From the NCBI RefSeq assembly GCF_038397725.1, contig NZ_CP151634.1, positions 372,001 to 436,000 on the forward strand: a stretch of DNA of 64,000 nucleotides. The letters are read 5' to 3'. Positions 17,257-28,352 of the stretch are shown here, piece after piece. Positions within the stretch are counted from its first letter, which is position 1. The number at the start of each line of letters is the position of its first letter. The position numbers and the translations under genes are program-made. The notes under the pieces were generated by a model. The model saw nothing but the letters and a program-made list of their open reading frames with translations. It was not told the DNA's origin and searched no databases. The stretch is from Microbacterium sp. LWO13-1.2 (GTDB lineage Bacteria > Actinomycetota > Actinomycetes > Actinomycetales > Microbacteriaceae).

Positions 17257-18255
17257 ATGACGAAGCCCGCCGCAGCCCCGCGCCAGGCGGCACTCGTCTA
17301 CAACCCGATCAAGGTCGACGAGAAGCGGCTGCGCGCCTTGCTGCGCGACCTTTCGAAGGACGCGGGGTGGGCCCACCCCGCGTTCTATCCGACGACGATC
17401 CAGGATGCCGGCCAGGGAGCAACCGCGCAGGCGCTCGCCCGCGGCATCGATGTGGTGCTCGTCGCCGGCGGCGACGGAACCGTGCGCGCCGTGGCGGAGG
17501 CGATCGCCGGCACCGGTGTGCCCCTGGCGATCCTGCCGAGCGGCACCGGCAACCTCCTCGCCCGCAACCTCGGCCTCCCGCTCAGCGACCCGGCCGAGAT
17601 GATCCGGGCAGCACTCGGCGACTTCACGCACCCGATCGACATCTGCTGGGCAGCGCTCACGCGCACCGACGGCGAGACGTCGGAACACGCGTTCGTGGTG
17701 CTCGCCGGCATCGGACTGGATGCCGACATGATCGCGAACACGCGATCCGACCTGAAGAAGTCGGTCGGCTGGATCGCGTACGTCGACGGCGCTGCACGCT
17801 CCCTCGCCGGCGCGAAGCCGTTCCGTGCGATGTATCAGATCGACGACGGCCGACTGCACTCGACCAAGGTGCACAGCATCCTGTTCGCGAACTGCGGCAC
17901 CCTCCCTGCGGGGATCGCGCTCATCCCCGATGCCTCGATCGCCGACGGCATCCTGGATATCGCCGTCATCCAGCCCACCGGCATGCTCGGCTGGCTCGGC
18001 GTCTGGCGCAAGATCTGGTGGGACAACTCCGTGCTCCGTCGCTTCCGTGCCGGCCGGCTCGTGCTGCAGCGGCGCGGCAGGGATGCATCCGTGCACTATC
18101 TGCGCGGGCTGAGCGCGGAGGTGGCCGGAAGCGGCCCCACACCGATCGAGTTGGATGGCGACGAGTTCGGACTGGCCGTCCGCATCCGCTGCCGCGTCGA
18201 GCCGAAGGCGCTGCTCCTGGCACTTCCCGCCGGGCACCCCGTCGACGCGCTCTGA
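17257..18255 (+). CDS. Diacylglycerol/sphingosine kinase-family lipid kinase
   Basis: A 332-aa protein of the DAGK catalytic family. It starts with the family strand ALVYNPIKVD, then VVLVAGGDGTVRAVAEAIAGTG with the ATP-binding GGDGT motif, and LPSGTGNLLARNLGLP. The C-terminal domain ends with SAEVAGSGPTPIELDGDEFG, typical of YegS/BmrU-like members. It lies divergently from serS with a 57-base gap. The exact lipid substrate is unknown. Confidence 0.92.
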   Translation: MTKPAAAPRQAALVYNPIKVDEKRLRALLRDLSKDAGWAHPAFYPTTIQDAGQGATAQALARGIDVVLVAGGDGTVRAVAEAIAGTGVPLAILPSGTGNLLARNLGLPLSDPAEMIRAALGDFTHPIDICWAALTRTDGETSEHAFVVLAGIGLDADMIANTRSDLKKSVGWIAYVDGAARSLAGAKPFRAMYQIDDGRLHSTKVHSILFANCGTLPAGIALIPDASIADGILDIAVIQPTGMLGWLGVWRKIWWDNSVLRRFRAGRLVLQRRGRDASVHYLRGLSAEVAGSGPTPIELDGDEFGLAVRIRCRVEPKALLLALPAGHPVDAL

Positions 18256-18266
18256 CCGCCCCGGGG

Positions 18267-18998
18267 TCAGTCGCCGAGGACGCTCACGGTGCCGTCGAGG
18301 TTCCCGCCGACGAGCGTCAGCGTGAAGCCGTCCTCCTCGACGGAATCGTCACCGAAACTGAGCAGGGTGCCCCGCGGCGCCATGTCCATCGTGCACATCT
18401 GCTCGTCATCGGTGGTGAACGTCACCGTGCCCGCATTGCCCGCACCCTCGACCGACTCGACGACCGGCGGGCAGCTCGACGAACCCCAGGTGAGCAGCAC
18501 GAGACCGCCGTCACCGATCCAGCCGGCCGACGGCAGGTAGTCCGTCGAGGATCCGGGCACACCCGTGAATGCCGGATCACCGTCGAGATCCACGTCATCG
18601 ACGAGGTCTCCGTACGTGACGTTCAGCGTCAGTTCCTTGGTCGGGTCGACCCCCTCCGGCAGCGCCCCGATGCTCGCACGCGGCGCCATGTCTCTCGTGC
18701 AGACTTCGTCGGCTTCGTTGTCCTTCACTGTGACCGTGACGTTCTGCCCGTCCGCCTCGACGGAGTCGACGACCGGCACACAGGTGGACGACCCCCACGT
18801 GACGACAGCGAACATGCGCCCGCCGTCCAGCAGGGTGCCCTCGATGTCGGCGTAGTCGTCGTCCGGCGCACTCGACGGCGGCGCCGAACCGGTGCTCGTC
18901 GGCGTCACGGCACCCGGCGTCGAGGTGCATCCGGCGATGAGGAGGGCAGTGGCGGCGACCGCGGACAACGCGGCGACAAGGCGCATGGGGGAGGTCAT
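18267..18998 (-). CDS. Putative lipoprotein with two tandem repeats
   Basis: A 243-aa exported protein. A short type II signal peptide ends in LLIAGC with Cys24, followed by a Thr/Ser/Pro-rich linker. Two copies of a module of about 90 residues follow: the first has TWGSSTCVPVVDSVE then CTRDMAPR, the second TWGSSSCPPVVESVE then CTMDMAPR. Each has a Cys pair, so one disulfide per module is plausible. I do not recognise the family. It converges with the lipid kinase gene and lies 20 bases after the cardiolipin synthase stop's far side on the same strand, so it may be read through from cls. Confidence 0.8.
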   Translation of the reverse strand: MTSPMRLVAALSAVAATALLIAGCTSTPGAVTPTSTGSAPPSSAPDDDYADIEGTLLDGGRMFAVVTWGSSTCVPVVDSVEADGQNVTVTVKDNEADEVCTRDMAPRASIGALPEGVDPTKELTLNVTYGDLVDDVDLDGDPAFTGVPGSSTDYLPSAGWIGDGGLVLLTWGSSSCPPVVESVEGAGNAGTVTFTTDDEQMCTMDMAPRGTLLSFGDDSVEEDGFTLTLVGGNLDGTVSVLGD

Positions 18999-19018
18999 GG
19001 CCCCCAGGGTACCCGCCG

Positions 19019-20479
19019 TCACTGCAGAGCGGAGGTGAGTCGTGCGAGATTGTCGAGAACCGTGGAGCGCAGCGGCTGCTGCATCCACTCCTCCAGAGTC
19101 AACTCGCGGCTCAGCGCGCGGTACCGATCCTCGACGGCGCGCATACCGGCCACGAACTCCGCACCGCGCACGAGCATCGACACTTCGAGGTTCAGACCGA
19201 ACGAGCGCATGTCCATGTTGCTGGATCCGATGACGGCGGTCTCGTCGTCGATGGTGAGGCTCTTGGTGTGCAGGATGTACGGCTGGCGGTACATCCAGAT
19301 GCGCACGCCGGCTTTCAGCAGCGCCTCGTAGTAGCTGCGCTGGGCGTGATAGACGACCGCCTGGTCGCCTTCTTCCGAGACGAACAGCTCGACGGCCACG
19401 CCACGGTCGCATGCGGCCGAGACCGCGATCAGCAGCGCTTCGTCGGGTACGAAGTACGGGCTCACGATCATGATCTTGCGCTTGGCGGCGTAGAGGAGAC
19501 CGAGGAAGAGGCGCAGATTGTTCTCGGTCTCGAATCCCGGCCCAGAGGGCACGACCTGGCAGTCCAGATCGCCGGTGCCGGTCTCGACCTTGGTGATGTC
19601 GAGGTCGCTGAGCACCTCTCCGGTCTCGCTGTACCAATCGGCGAGGAAGACAGCGTTCACGCTCGCGACGACAGGGCCGTCGACGCGCACCATCAGGTCG
19701 ACCCAGTGCAGGCCGCGCTTGATGTTCTTCGGCAGGTTGTACGTCGAATCGGTGACGTTCTGCGACCCGAGGAACCCCACGCGTCCGTCGACCACGAGGA
19801 GCTTGCGGTGGTTGCGCAGATCGGGCCGCTGCATCCGCCCTTTGAGGGGCTGCACCGGGAGCATCAGATGCCACTCGGCACCCATCGCATCCAGGCGAGC
19901 GATGGTCTTCTTGTAGCGCGGCTTCCAGCGGTTCGCCCAGTGATCGAGCAGCACGCGCACCGAGACGCCTCTGGCCGCGACCTCTTCGAGCGCGCGGAAG
20001 AAGTTGTCGGTGGCGGCATCCGACTGCAGGATGTAGAACTCGACATGGACGTAGGTCTCAGCTCTGCGGATGGCGTCGGCCATCGCATCCAGAGACTCCT
20101 GGTACTCCGAGATCAGCCGGGCCCCGTTGTCGCCCGACAACGGCAGCGCCCCCATGTTCTGGTTCATCTGCACCAGGGCGTCGAACCACTCCGGCGCATT
20201 CGGCCGCAGCGTGCCGAAGTGCAGATTCTCACTGGTCTCTTTGATGTACTCGTTGATCTGGTCCTGCTTGCGACGGCGGGCACGGGGCAGTCGCGGATTT
20301 CCGATCAGCAGGAACAGGAACACCCCGACGAACGGGATGAAGAAGATCGCGAGCAGCCAGGCCATCGCGGACGTGGGCCGCCGATTGCGCGGGATGATGA
20401 TGATCGCGGTGATGCGGATGGCGATATCGAGGACCAGTAGGAAGCCGACGACCCACCACGGCCAGGCCTCCGGAATCAT
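19019..20479 (-). CDS. cls: Cardiolipin synthase
   Basis: A 486-aa phospholipase D-type membrane enzyme that makes cardiolipin. Two N-terminal membrane segments (residues about 8-28 and 40-60, with SAMAWLLAIFFIPFVGVFLF) are followed by two HKD motifs: HRKLLVVDGRVGFLGSQN near residue 235 and HTKSLTIDDETAVIGSSN near residue 410. Start 20479 has GAGGGG 6 bases upstream. The usual C-terminal family ending is present. Confidence 0.95.
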   Translation of the reverse strand: MIPEAWPWWVVGFLLVLDIAIRITAIIIIPRNRRPTSAMAWLLAIFFIPFVGVFLFLLIGNPRLPRARRRKQDQINEYIKETSENLHFGTLRPNAPEWFDALVQMNQNMGALPLSGDNGARLISEYQESLDAMADAIRRAETYVHVEFYILQSDAATDNFFRALEEVAARGVSVRVLLDHWANRWKPRYKKTIARLDAMGAEWHLMLPVQPLKGRMQRPDLRNHRKLLVVDGRVGFLGSQNVTDSTYNLPKNIKRGLHWVDLMVRVDGPVVASVNAVFLADWYSETGEVLSDLDITKVETGTGDLDCQVVPSGPGFETENNLRLFLGLLYAAKRKIMIVSPYFVPDEALLIAVSAACDRGVAVELFVSEEGDQAVVYHAQRSYYEALLKAGVRIWMYRQPYILHTKSLTIDDETAVIGSSNMDMRSFGLNLEVSMLVRGAEFVAGMRAVEDRYRALSRELTLEEWMQQPLRSTVLDNLARLTSALQ

Positions 20480-20572
20480 CGCGTCCCCTCGACCTCTCCT
20501 CGCCACGACGGCGTTCGCCGCAGCGCCGCGCCATGGGCGAGGCTTCGCTTCACAGTAGCGGAAGCCTGCACG

Positions 20573-20746
20573 TCAGGGGCGGGGCGGCATGCCTCGCGCA
20601 GCGCGCTCCTCGGCCTCGATCTGCGCGTGCACCTTGCGTTCGGTGCGGTCGAAACGCAGGATGCCGCGGATCACGATGAAGAAGACGATGCTCACACCGA
20701 GGGTCGGCAGAAGGGACCATGCCGCTGCGAGCCAGAAATTCTCCAT
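20573..20746 (-). CDS. Small single-pass membrane protein
   Basis: A 57-aa protein: MENFWLAAAW, then a membrane segment (about residues 7-28, LLPTLGVSIVFFIVIRGI) and a charged cytoplasmic tail (RFDRTERKVHAQIEAEERAARG). It lies upstream of cls on the same strand, 93 bases away. The start is uncertain: GGAGG sits only one base before this ATG. Function unknown; similar short proteins exist in Microbacteriaceae as hypothetical proteins. Confidence 0.6.
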   Translation of the reverse strand: MENFWLAAAWSLLPTLGVSIVFFIVIRGILRFDRTERKVHAQIEAEERAARGMPPRP

Positions 20747-20871
20747 GCCTCCATGGTACGCGGACCGGCTGTGGCCTCGACTCCTCCTGCACAATCGCCG
20801 ATCTCGGAGAATCCGTCCACATCGGACCGTTCGGCCCCCCACGGGGCGACCCGCACGAGCACACTCGCGTG

Positions 20872-21981
20872 ATGACCACAGTTCTCCACGCATCCGGCTC
20901 CGCCGATTTCCTCGGCCTCGTCCCCGCCCTCGCCGGCTTCACGCCGCGCGAGAGCATCGTCCTGCTCCCCTTCCGCGGCAAGCGCGCCTACGGTGCGATG
21001 CGCCTCGATCTCCCCTCCGACGATGTCGACCTCGACGAGTACGTCGAGACGGCCATCGCGCTCATCTCGCGTGTGACGGGGACGGATGCTGTCGCGATCG
21101 TCGTCTACACCGATGAACCTGCGCTGCCGACGCGCGACGGACTCGTGCTCCCCGTGGCGGTGGCCGTCGACGGTCTCCTCGACAGTGCGGAGGATGTCGG
21201 TCTGCGCATCGTCGATGCGCTCTGCGTCACGCCGGACGGGTGGGCGAGCTACCTGGAGGAGGAGCCGAAGCTCGCTCCACTCGCCGACATCCCTGCCGCG
21301 CCGGTCGCTCCGGGCATCGGCGACGTCGCCGGCGATCAGCTCGCCGGCACAGCGCTGCCTCATATCGACCTCGCGGAGAAGGAGCGCGTGGGCACGGCCC
21401 TCCACGATCTCGAAGAGGTGCTCACGCATGACGCCACCGGCCGGCTGACCGGAGGCGAGAATCCGCAGGCGCTCGCCGCCGTCGTGCTTCTCGACGACAT
21501 TCCGGCCTTCTTCGAGATGCTCCTCGACGAGCCCGAGAATCTGCCTCCGTTCGCGACTGCGGCGTTGCTGTGGTGCCTGGGTCGACCGATCTTCCGCGAT
21601 GTGGCGCTGACCCAGTGGGCGACCGATGCCGCTCGCGGCATCCGCGTGCTCGACGCCCAGCTCGCCTATTCGCACAGCGGCAAGACGATCCCCGACGACC
21701 TCGGCGCCGTCTTCCTCGGGCGCGGCCCGAAGCCCGATCCCGACCGGCTGCGGCTGGCCCTCGCCATCGTCCGGGGCGCTGCCGCACGAGCACCGCGCGC
21801 TTCTCGACCCGGGCCTCTGACGGTCGCGGCGTGGCTGTCGTGGGCGCTCGGACGCTCCAGTCACGCCGCGCACTACATCGATCTGGTGCGCGAGATCGAT
21901 CCCGAGTACGGGCTCGCCGCTCTCCTGGGCTCGATGATCAGCGCCGCGATGCTGCCCGAGTGGGCCTTCCAGCGGGGCTGA
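20872..21981 (+). CDS. DUF4192 family protein
   Basis: A 369-aa cytoplasmic protein with the DUF4192 opening: residues 8-40 include GSADFLGLVPALAGFTPRES, VLLPFRGKRAYGAMRLD. DUF4192 is an actinobacterial family without a known function. The C-terminal half is Ala/Leu-rich and may be helical. Either GTG 20869 or ATG 20872 could be the start; no strong ribosome-binding site is visible. It converges with lysS with a gap of 4 bases. Confidence 0.85.
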   Translation: MTTVLHASGSADFLGLVPALAGFTPRESIVLLPFRGKRAYGAMRLDLPSDDVDLDEYVETAIALISRVTGTDAVAIVVYTDEPALPTRDGLVLPVAVAVDGLLDSAEDVGLRIVDALCVTPDGWASYLEEEPKLAPLADIPAAPVAPGIGDVAGDQLAGTALPHIDLAEKERVGTALHDLEEVLTHDATGRLTGGENPQALAAVVLLDDIPAFFEMLLDEPENLPPFATAALLWCLGRPIFRDVALTQWATDAARGIRVLDAQLAYSHSGKTIPDDLGAVFLGRGPKPDPDRLRLALAIVRGAAARAPRASRPGPLTVAAWLSWALGRSSHAAHYIDLVREIDPEYGLAALLGSMISAAMLPEWAFQRG

Positions 21982-21985
21982 GGCG

Positions 21986-23515
<1,530 letters not shown>

Positions 23516-23594
23516 TCGGGGCTCCTTGGAAGTCGGTCCCAGTTTACCGGGGCGATTTCTGCCGACGATGGCGACAGCTGGGTAGCCTCGGAGA

Positions 23595-25436
23595 ATGGCC
23601 GTCAACCGGATGCTCCCCGTTCTTACCGCGGTCGCCATAGCGGGCGCGGGACTGCTCGCCCCCGCCGCCGCCGCGGCATCCGCCGTCGACGCAGATCGGC
23701 AGGCATCGGCGGTCTCGGCCGACGTCGATGACTTCTCTTATGCGTCCTGGGATGCCCGATACGAGGTCAGCCTGGATGACGACGGCCGGTCGCACATGCT
23801 CGTCACCGAAACGCTCGTCGCCCGCTTCCCCGATTTCGACCAGAACCGGGGCATCGTCCGAGGGCTCCCGGTCACGTACGACAACGCGCATCTGGACACC
23901 CGTGTAATCTCCGTCACCGACGAGACCGGCGCGGCAGTACCGTTCGAGACCGAGGAGGACGACGGCCTCATCCTCGTCCTCACCGGAGACGACGACTACG
24001 TGCAGGGACTCAACACCTACGTCATCGAGTACGAGATGACCGACGTGATCCTGCACCGCGACGACGGCCAGGCCGATGAGTTCTACTGGGATCTTCTCCC
24101 TCTGGACAGCAGTCAGGCGATCGAGTCGTTCCACGCTGAGATCGTCTTCGATGCGGCGATGAGCGCGCAGCTCACCGGCTCGGCGCGGTGCTACACCGGC
24201 TACGCGGGTTCCACCGACGAGTGCGCGATCCAGGGGCCGTCCGCCGATGGCGACGCGGCCTCGTTCCGCGTCGAGTCCGGTGAGCGCGCCGCCGGTGATG
24301 GTGTGACCGTCGCGATCGGGTTCGAGCCGAACACGGCCACGCAACCCTCCGCCCGCACGCCCAACACGGTGACCGACACCGTGCCGGCGCTGGCTGCCCT
24401 CGGAGCGTTCGGGCTCTCCGCGGGCGGATGTGCGGCTGTAGCCGTGCTCAAACGCCGGCGCCGCACCGCCACCGGCGTCGTCATCGCGCAGTACGACGTG
24501 CCCGATTCGATGCCGCCGCTGCTCGCGGCCGCGATCGTGCCTGGTGCGAAGGATCCGATCCCCGCCGAGATCGTGCACCTCGCGGTTCGCGGCACTCTTC
24601 GCATAGAGGAAGCCGGCGACAGCGAAGGCGCCACCGGACAGCCCCGGTTGCGGAGAACGCCAGGAGGCCGGATCCCCGACCAGCTGGATGTCGAGGCACT
24701 CGATGCGCTGTTCCTCGGCGCGGATGCCGAGGGCGTCGTGAGCCTCCCCTTGACCGACGAGTCCTTCGCCGGGCGTATGAACGGCCTCCTGCAGAGCGGG
24801 AAGACGGCGGCCGCATCGCGGGGGCTCACCACGAAGACGCGCAGCCGCGGGGCGATGATCCTGCAGTGGTGCGCGATCGCCGTCGTCGCCGCCGGGCTCG
24901 GCCTGAGCCTGTGGGGGGCGATCTCCGGCCGGGTGACCGGCATCCCGGCTCTCGTCGCGATCTCCTTCGGCGGGTTCGCCGTCTTGATGTCGAGCCTGTT
25001 CACGTTCTCGAAGCACACGGTCCTCACGCCGGAGGGTGCTCTCGCCCATGAGTACCTGCTCGGCGTGCGCGAGTTCATCCGCGTGGCCGAAGCCGACCGG
25101 CTGCAGGTGCTGCAGTCGTACACCGGTGCCGAGCGTCGCCAGGACGGCAGCGTGAACGTCATCGAGCTCTACGAGCTTCTGCTGCCGTACGCGATGCTGT
25201 TCGGGCAGGAAGACCAATGGGGCGGTGTGCTTGAAGCCGCGTACGCGCAAGCGCAACGCGGACCGGGGTGGATCGGCGACCCGACTTCCCCGTATCTCCG
25301 TACTCATCTCGCGGCATTCGCCGTGTCGTCGCACGCCGCGGCCACGTATTCAGAGAGTTCCTCGAGTGCGGGCGGCTCGTCGGGCGGCGGGTTCTCCGGT
25401 GGAGGGGGCGGTGGCGGCTCGTCGGGAGGGCGTTGA
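23595..25436 (+). CDS. DUF2207 predicted membrane protein
   Basis: A 613-aa protein with an N-terminal signal peptide (cleavage after about residue 27), an extracytoplasmic beta-rich DUF2207 domain ([44 protein letters not shown]), a membrane segment near residue 270, two more near residues 425-475, and a C-terminal cytoplasmic part ending in a Ser/Gly tail ([16 protein letters not shown]). This is the standard layout of the family, whose role is unknown. The Ser/Gly tail is also family-typical. Confidence 0.88.
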   Translation: MAVNRMLPVLTAVAIAGAGLLAPAAAAASAVDADRQASAVSADVDDFSYASWDARYEVSLDDDGRSHMLVTETLVARFPDFDQNRGIVRGLPVTYDNAHLDTRVISVTDETGAAVPFETEEDDGLILVLTGDDDYVQGLNTYVIEYEMTDVILHRDDGQADEFYWDLLPLDSSQAIESFHAEIVFDAAMSAQLTGSARCYTGYAGSTDECAIQGPSADGDAASFRVESGERAAGDGVTVAIGFEPNTATQPSARTPNTVTDTVPALAALGAFGLSAGGCAAVAVLKRRRRTATGVVIAQYDVPDSMPPLLAAAIVPGAKDPIPAEIVHLAVRGTLRIEEAGDSEGATGQPRLRRTPGGRIPDQLDVEALDALFLGADAEGVVSLPLTDESFAGRMNGLLQSGKTAAASRGLTTKTRSRGAMILQWCAIAVVAAGLGLSLWGAISGRVTGIPALVAISFGGFAVLMSSLFTFSKHTVLTPEGALAHEYLLGVREFIRVAEADRLQVLQSYTGAERRQDGSVNVIELYELLLPYAMLFGQEDQWGGVLEAAYAQAQRGPGWIGDPTSPYLRTHLAAFAVSSHAAATYSESSSSAGGSSGGGFSGGGGGGGSSGGR

Positions 25437-25461
25437 GCGCGCCGCATCCGCTCTCACTGGT

Positions 25462-25502
25462 CTGGCCGCGCCTCTCGCCTGGCCTGGCCGCGCCTCTCGC
25501 CT
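25462..25502. repeat. Two-copy direct repeat
   Basis: CTGGCCGCGCCTCTCGCCT occurs at 25462-25480 and again at 25484-25502, a 22-base period, directly after the DUF2207 gene and just before the two long hairpins. Confidence 0.7.
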
Positions 25503-25518
25503 CTTGCCCCGCGTCGCC

Positions 25519-25575
25519 TGATCTGACACCTCGGGTCGGAATGCGCGCCGAATACCGACCCGAGGTGTCAGATCA
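25519..25575. repeat. Long perfect inverted repeat 1
   Basis: A 21-base arm (25519-25539) beginning TGATCTGACACCTCGGG is perfectly repeated in inverse at 25555-25575 around a 15-base loop. Without a T tract it is not a standard intrinsic terminator, although it could stop both converging genes. The arm core is shared with repeat 2. Confidence 0.85.
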
Positions 25576-25591
25576 GCCTCGCGCCAGCACG

Positions 25592-25650
25592 TTCATCTGA
25601 CACCTCGGGCCGCAATCCCGGTGGTGTAGCGACCCGAGGTGTCAGATGAA
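25592..25650. repeat. Long inverted repeat 2, same arm core
   Basis: Arms of 22 bases (25592-25613 and 25629-25650) begin TTCATCTGACACCTCGGG and pair with a single G-T wobble; the loop is again 15 bases. The right arm contains the stop codon of the leftward DUF2520 gene (25642-25644). Confidence 0.85.
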
Positions 25651-26358
25651 AGTGGCGCCGGAGTCAGGCAGAGTGTCGATGGGGCCGGATGCTTCGCGCA
25701 GCGCCCGTTCGACGGTGGATTGCACGAGCGCGGAGAGGTAGCTCCCGGGGTTGTCCACACCGATCTCTCGCAGCCGACTCGTCGACTGGCCGATGATCGA
25801 GCGGGAGAACTCGGTCGCGGTCTGGATCGCGTCGGCGTACGCCGTCCGATCCGTCTCTGCGATGACCACGGGTTCGCAGCCCATCTCGACGGCGAGCGCC
25901 TGACCGATCGGCAGGACGGCCGCAGGTGCCGTCACCGCGGCGAAACCCGCCTGCAACTGGCGCAGGTCGATCGACGTTCCAGTGAAAGTGATCGCCGGAT
26001 GAACCGCCAGGGGAATCGCGCCGCGCTCGGCAGCGGGACGCAGCACCTCGATGCCGTAAGCGGGATCGGTGTGCAGCACGAGCTGGCCGATCTGCCATCC
26101 GCCGATCTCCGCGATGCCGGCGACGAGCGACGGGAGCTGGTCGTGGGGAACGGCGATCACGACGAGCTCGCTGCGGCGAACGATCTCCAGTGCGTCCAGT
26201 ACGGGCACGTCTGGGAGCACGGCCGAGGCTCGATCGTCATCGGACCCCGTGGTGATCCCGATGATCGCGTGGCCTGCCCCGGCGAGCGCCGCGCCGATCA
26301 CGGGACCGACCCGGCCCGCGCCGATGATGCCGACGCCGAGGCGCCCGTCACGAGGCAT
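25642..26358 (-). CDS. Rossmann-like and DUF2520 domain oxidoreductase-like protein
   Basis: A 238-aa protein resembling 6-phosphogluconate/pyrroline-carboxylate-reductase-like enzymes. The N-terminal dinucleotide fold has VGIIGAGRVGPVIGAAL (GxGxxG), and the C-terminal DUF2520 helical domain begins around residue 125 (HPAITFTGTSID). In many actinobacteria this gene precedes panC; no panC follows here, because the operon ends at the long hairpins. The ATG is 2 bases after the stop of the PH-domain gene, with GGGGGAG as ribosome-binding site. Substrate unknown. Confidence 0.88.
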   Translation of the reverse strand: MPRDGRLGVGIIGAGRVGPVIGAALAGAGHAIIGITTGSDDDRASAVLPDVPVLDALEIVRRSELVVIAVPHDQLPSLVAGIAEIGGWQIGQLVLHTDPAYGIEVLRPAAERGAIPLAVHPAITFTGTSIDLRQLQAGFAAVTAPAAVLPIGQALAVEMGCEPVVIAETDRTAYADAIQTATEFSRSIIGQSTSRLREIGVDNPGSYLSALVQSTVERALREASGPIDTLPDSGATFI

Positions 26359-26360
26359 CG

Positions 26361-28352
26361 CTACTCCCCCGGCTGCGTCGCTGTGGGCGGTACCGGCGGC
26401 GCGGCTGGCGGAACCGGCGCGGCCGGAGGAGCGGGCGGCGGCGGCGCGGGCGCGAACGACGGAGGCGCGGAGATCGGAGCGGCCGAGATCGGAGGCGCGG
26501 GGGGCTGCGCCACCGGCGGCTGCCCGTACCCCGCAGGTGGTGCAGGCGGAGCAGGCGCGAATCCTGGCATCGGCGGAGCAACCGGAGCACCGGGGAAGGG
26601 CTGCCCGACGATCCCCGCCGAGGGCACCTGCTCGGGCGCCCACGACACCGCCGGCGCCTGTGGTGCGTACTCGCCCCAGCGGTGCGTGTGGTCCCGATGC
26701 GCCGCTTCCGCCGCAGCACGACCCACCCCGTCGAGCAGGGCGAGCGCGTCGTCGCGTTCCAGGCCGGAGAGGTACCCCTGGATGGGCCCGGGAACCGTGT
26801 GCACCTGTGCGCCGGAAACGCGCTGTGCGCGGTCGATCGGCCCCTGCGAGAGCGAGACGCCCTGCAGTCGCGCGAGCGGGAAGACGGCGAGCTTGCGCCA
26901 CACGATGCCCCGGCGCAGCACGAGGCCGAACTCGGTGAGCACGTATCCGTGACGCTTCCACGACAGCGGGCGACGCCACCATGCTCTCGCCGGCATCGTG
27001 CGATAGGGATCGCCCTCCACCGGACCCAGGATGCCGTGCTCCCACACCAGTGGGATGTCGGAGACCGGAGCATCCGGCAGCATCAGCGCGAGCACGCGCT
27101 CGACATCGGCGCGCTTGCCGACCGGAAGCACGATGTTGAACTGCTGCGCGCTCCCGGATGACTGCTGCGCGACGCTCTTGCCGCTCATCCGGTTGATCTT
27201 GACCGTCCACCAGCCGAACGGGCGCCACAGCAGCGACTGCGAGACTTCGACCGCGAAGATGCGCCCGGGCGGGAGCGTCTCGGTCACCGTGGTCAGCAGG
27301 CCGTACGTGATCCGCACCCCGTCAGGGGTCGGAGCGATGGAGTATCGCAGCGACTTCGAGATCTGCGCCCAGGTGATACCGACGGCGGCGATGATCAGCG
27401 GGATGCCCATGCCCAGCCCGATGGCGAGCACGACGATCCCGGTCTCCCCGTCGTCTTCGGCGAGGGTCCCGACGACGGCACTGCCCATCGCGACCGCGAA
27501 GATCGCCCCGAAGAACAACAGCCAGAGCACGCCGGCGATCACCTGCGACCCGATCAGACGACCGGTGGGGATCTTGACGACGCTCTCGGGGGCGACATCG
27601 GCGAGGTCCACGCCCTCGATGAGGCCGGTCACGCCGGCATTCACCGAACCGACGAGCTGCGCCCGCGCCGTGCCGGGAACACTGGGAGCGCCAGGAACAC
27701 TGCTTGCCGCGCCTTCGCCGCTCGCCGCATCCGCCGCCGCGTGGCGTGCCGCGCGCGCGCCCGAGGCGAGCCGCAGGATGTCTGCGCGCACGGACTCCGC
27801 CCGCGCCGTCGCCAGATACTCGAGCGGCACGTTCGCATCGGTGCCGGCACCGACGACCTCGAGCTTGGCGAGTCCGATGATGCGCGCAGGGAACGGACGC
27901 GTGAGGTTGACACCCTGCACGCGGTCGAGAGGTGCGCGGCGATGCGATCGGAAGATGATCCCCTTGCGCACCTCGACATGGTCGCCGGTGATGCGGAACT
28001 GCTGGAAGCGCCAGACGAGCCAGAACGCGCCGACGAGCACGACGACCAGGACCAGCACGCCCAGCAGCACGATCAGGATCAGGTTGTTCTCGAGAACCCA
28101 GTCGACGGGGTCTCCGCCGTTCTGCCCGTAATGCGCCTCTTCCGGCGCGAACAGGTTGACGACCCACGCGATGACGCGATCGCGCATGTTCGTGATCAGG
28201 ATGCCGCCGATGATGAGGAGAGCAAGCCCACCCTTGAACAGCGGGGTGAGCGGATGCATCCGGTGCCACTCACCGTCCGCGAGCGACGTCGAGTCATCCG
28301 CCGGTGGCACGACAGGCGCGGCCGCGGGCGGCGGGAACTGCGGCTCGCTCAC
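26361..28352 (-). CDS. PH-domain (bPH2/YdbT-like) membrane protein
   Basis: A 663-aa membrane protein with repeated bPH2 (DUF304) domains: RAPLDRVQGVNLTRPFPARIIG, a central one after the second pair of membrane segments, and FPLARLQGVSLSQGPIDRAQ towards the C-terminus. The N-terminus is Pro-rich, and the last ~100 residues are a Pro/Ala-rich tail. The family resembles B. subtilis YdbT, encoded beside YdbS as here. GTG 28352 overlaps the stop of the YdbS-like gene by four bases, which sets this start. The molecular role is unclear; in Bacillus YdbS/YdbT has been linked to resistance to an amyloliquecidin-type bacteriocin. Confidence 0.85.
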   Translation of the reverse strand: MSEPQFPPPAAAPVVPPADDSTSLADGEWHRMHPLTPLFKGGLALLIIGGILITNMRDRVIAWVVNLFAPEEAHYGQNGGDPVDWVLENNLILIVLLGVLVLVVVLVGAFWLVWRFQQFRITGDHVEVRKGIIFRSHRRAPLDRVQGVNLTRPFPARIIGLAKLEVVGAGTDANVPLEYLATARAESVRADILRLASGARAARHAAADAASGEGAASSVPGAPSVPGTARAQLVGSVNAGVTGLIEGVDLADVAPESVVKIPTGRLIGSQVIAGVLWLLFFGAIFAVAMGSAVVGTLAEDDGETGIVVLAIGLGMGIPLIIAAVGITWAQISKSLRYSIAPTPDGVRITYGLLTTVTETLPPGRIFAVEVSQSLLWRPFGWWTVKINRMSGKSVAQQSSGSAQQFNIVLPVGKRADVERVLALMLPDAPVSDIPLVWEHGILGPVEGDPYRTMPARAWWRRPLSWKRHGYVLTEFGLVLRRGIVWRKLAVFPLARLQGVSLSQGPIDRAQRVSGAQVHTVPGPIQGYLSGLERDDALALLDGVGRAAAEAAHRDHTHRWGEYAPQAPAVSWAPEQVPSAGIVGQPFPGAPVAPPMPGFAPAPPAPPAGYGQPPVAQPPAPPISAAPISAPPSFAPAPPPPAPPAAPVPPAAPPVPPTATQPGE

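Noticed and set aside
25519..25650. The two long hairpins as a CRISPR array
   Set aside because: The repeats are inverted rather than direct, only two units exist, and no cas gene is present.
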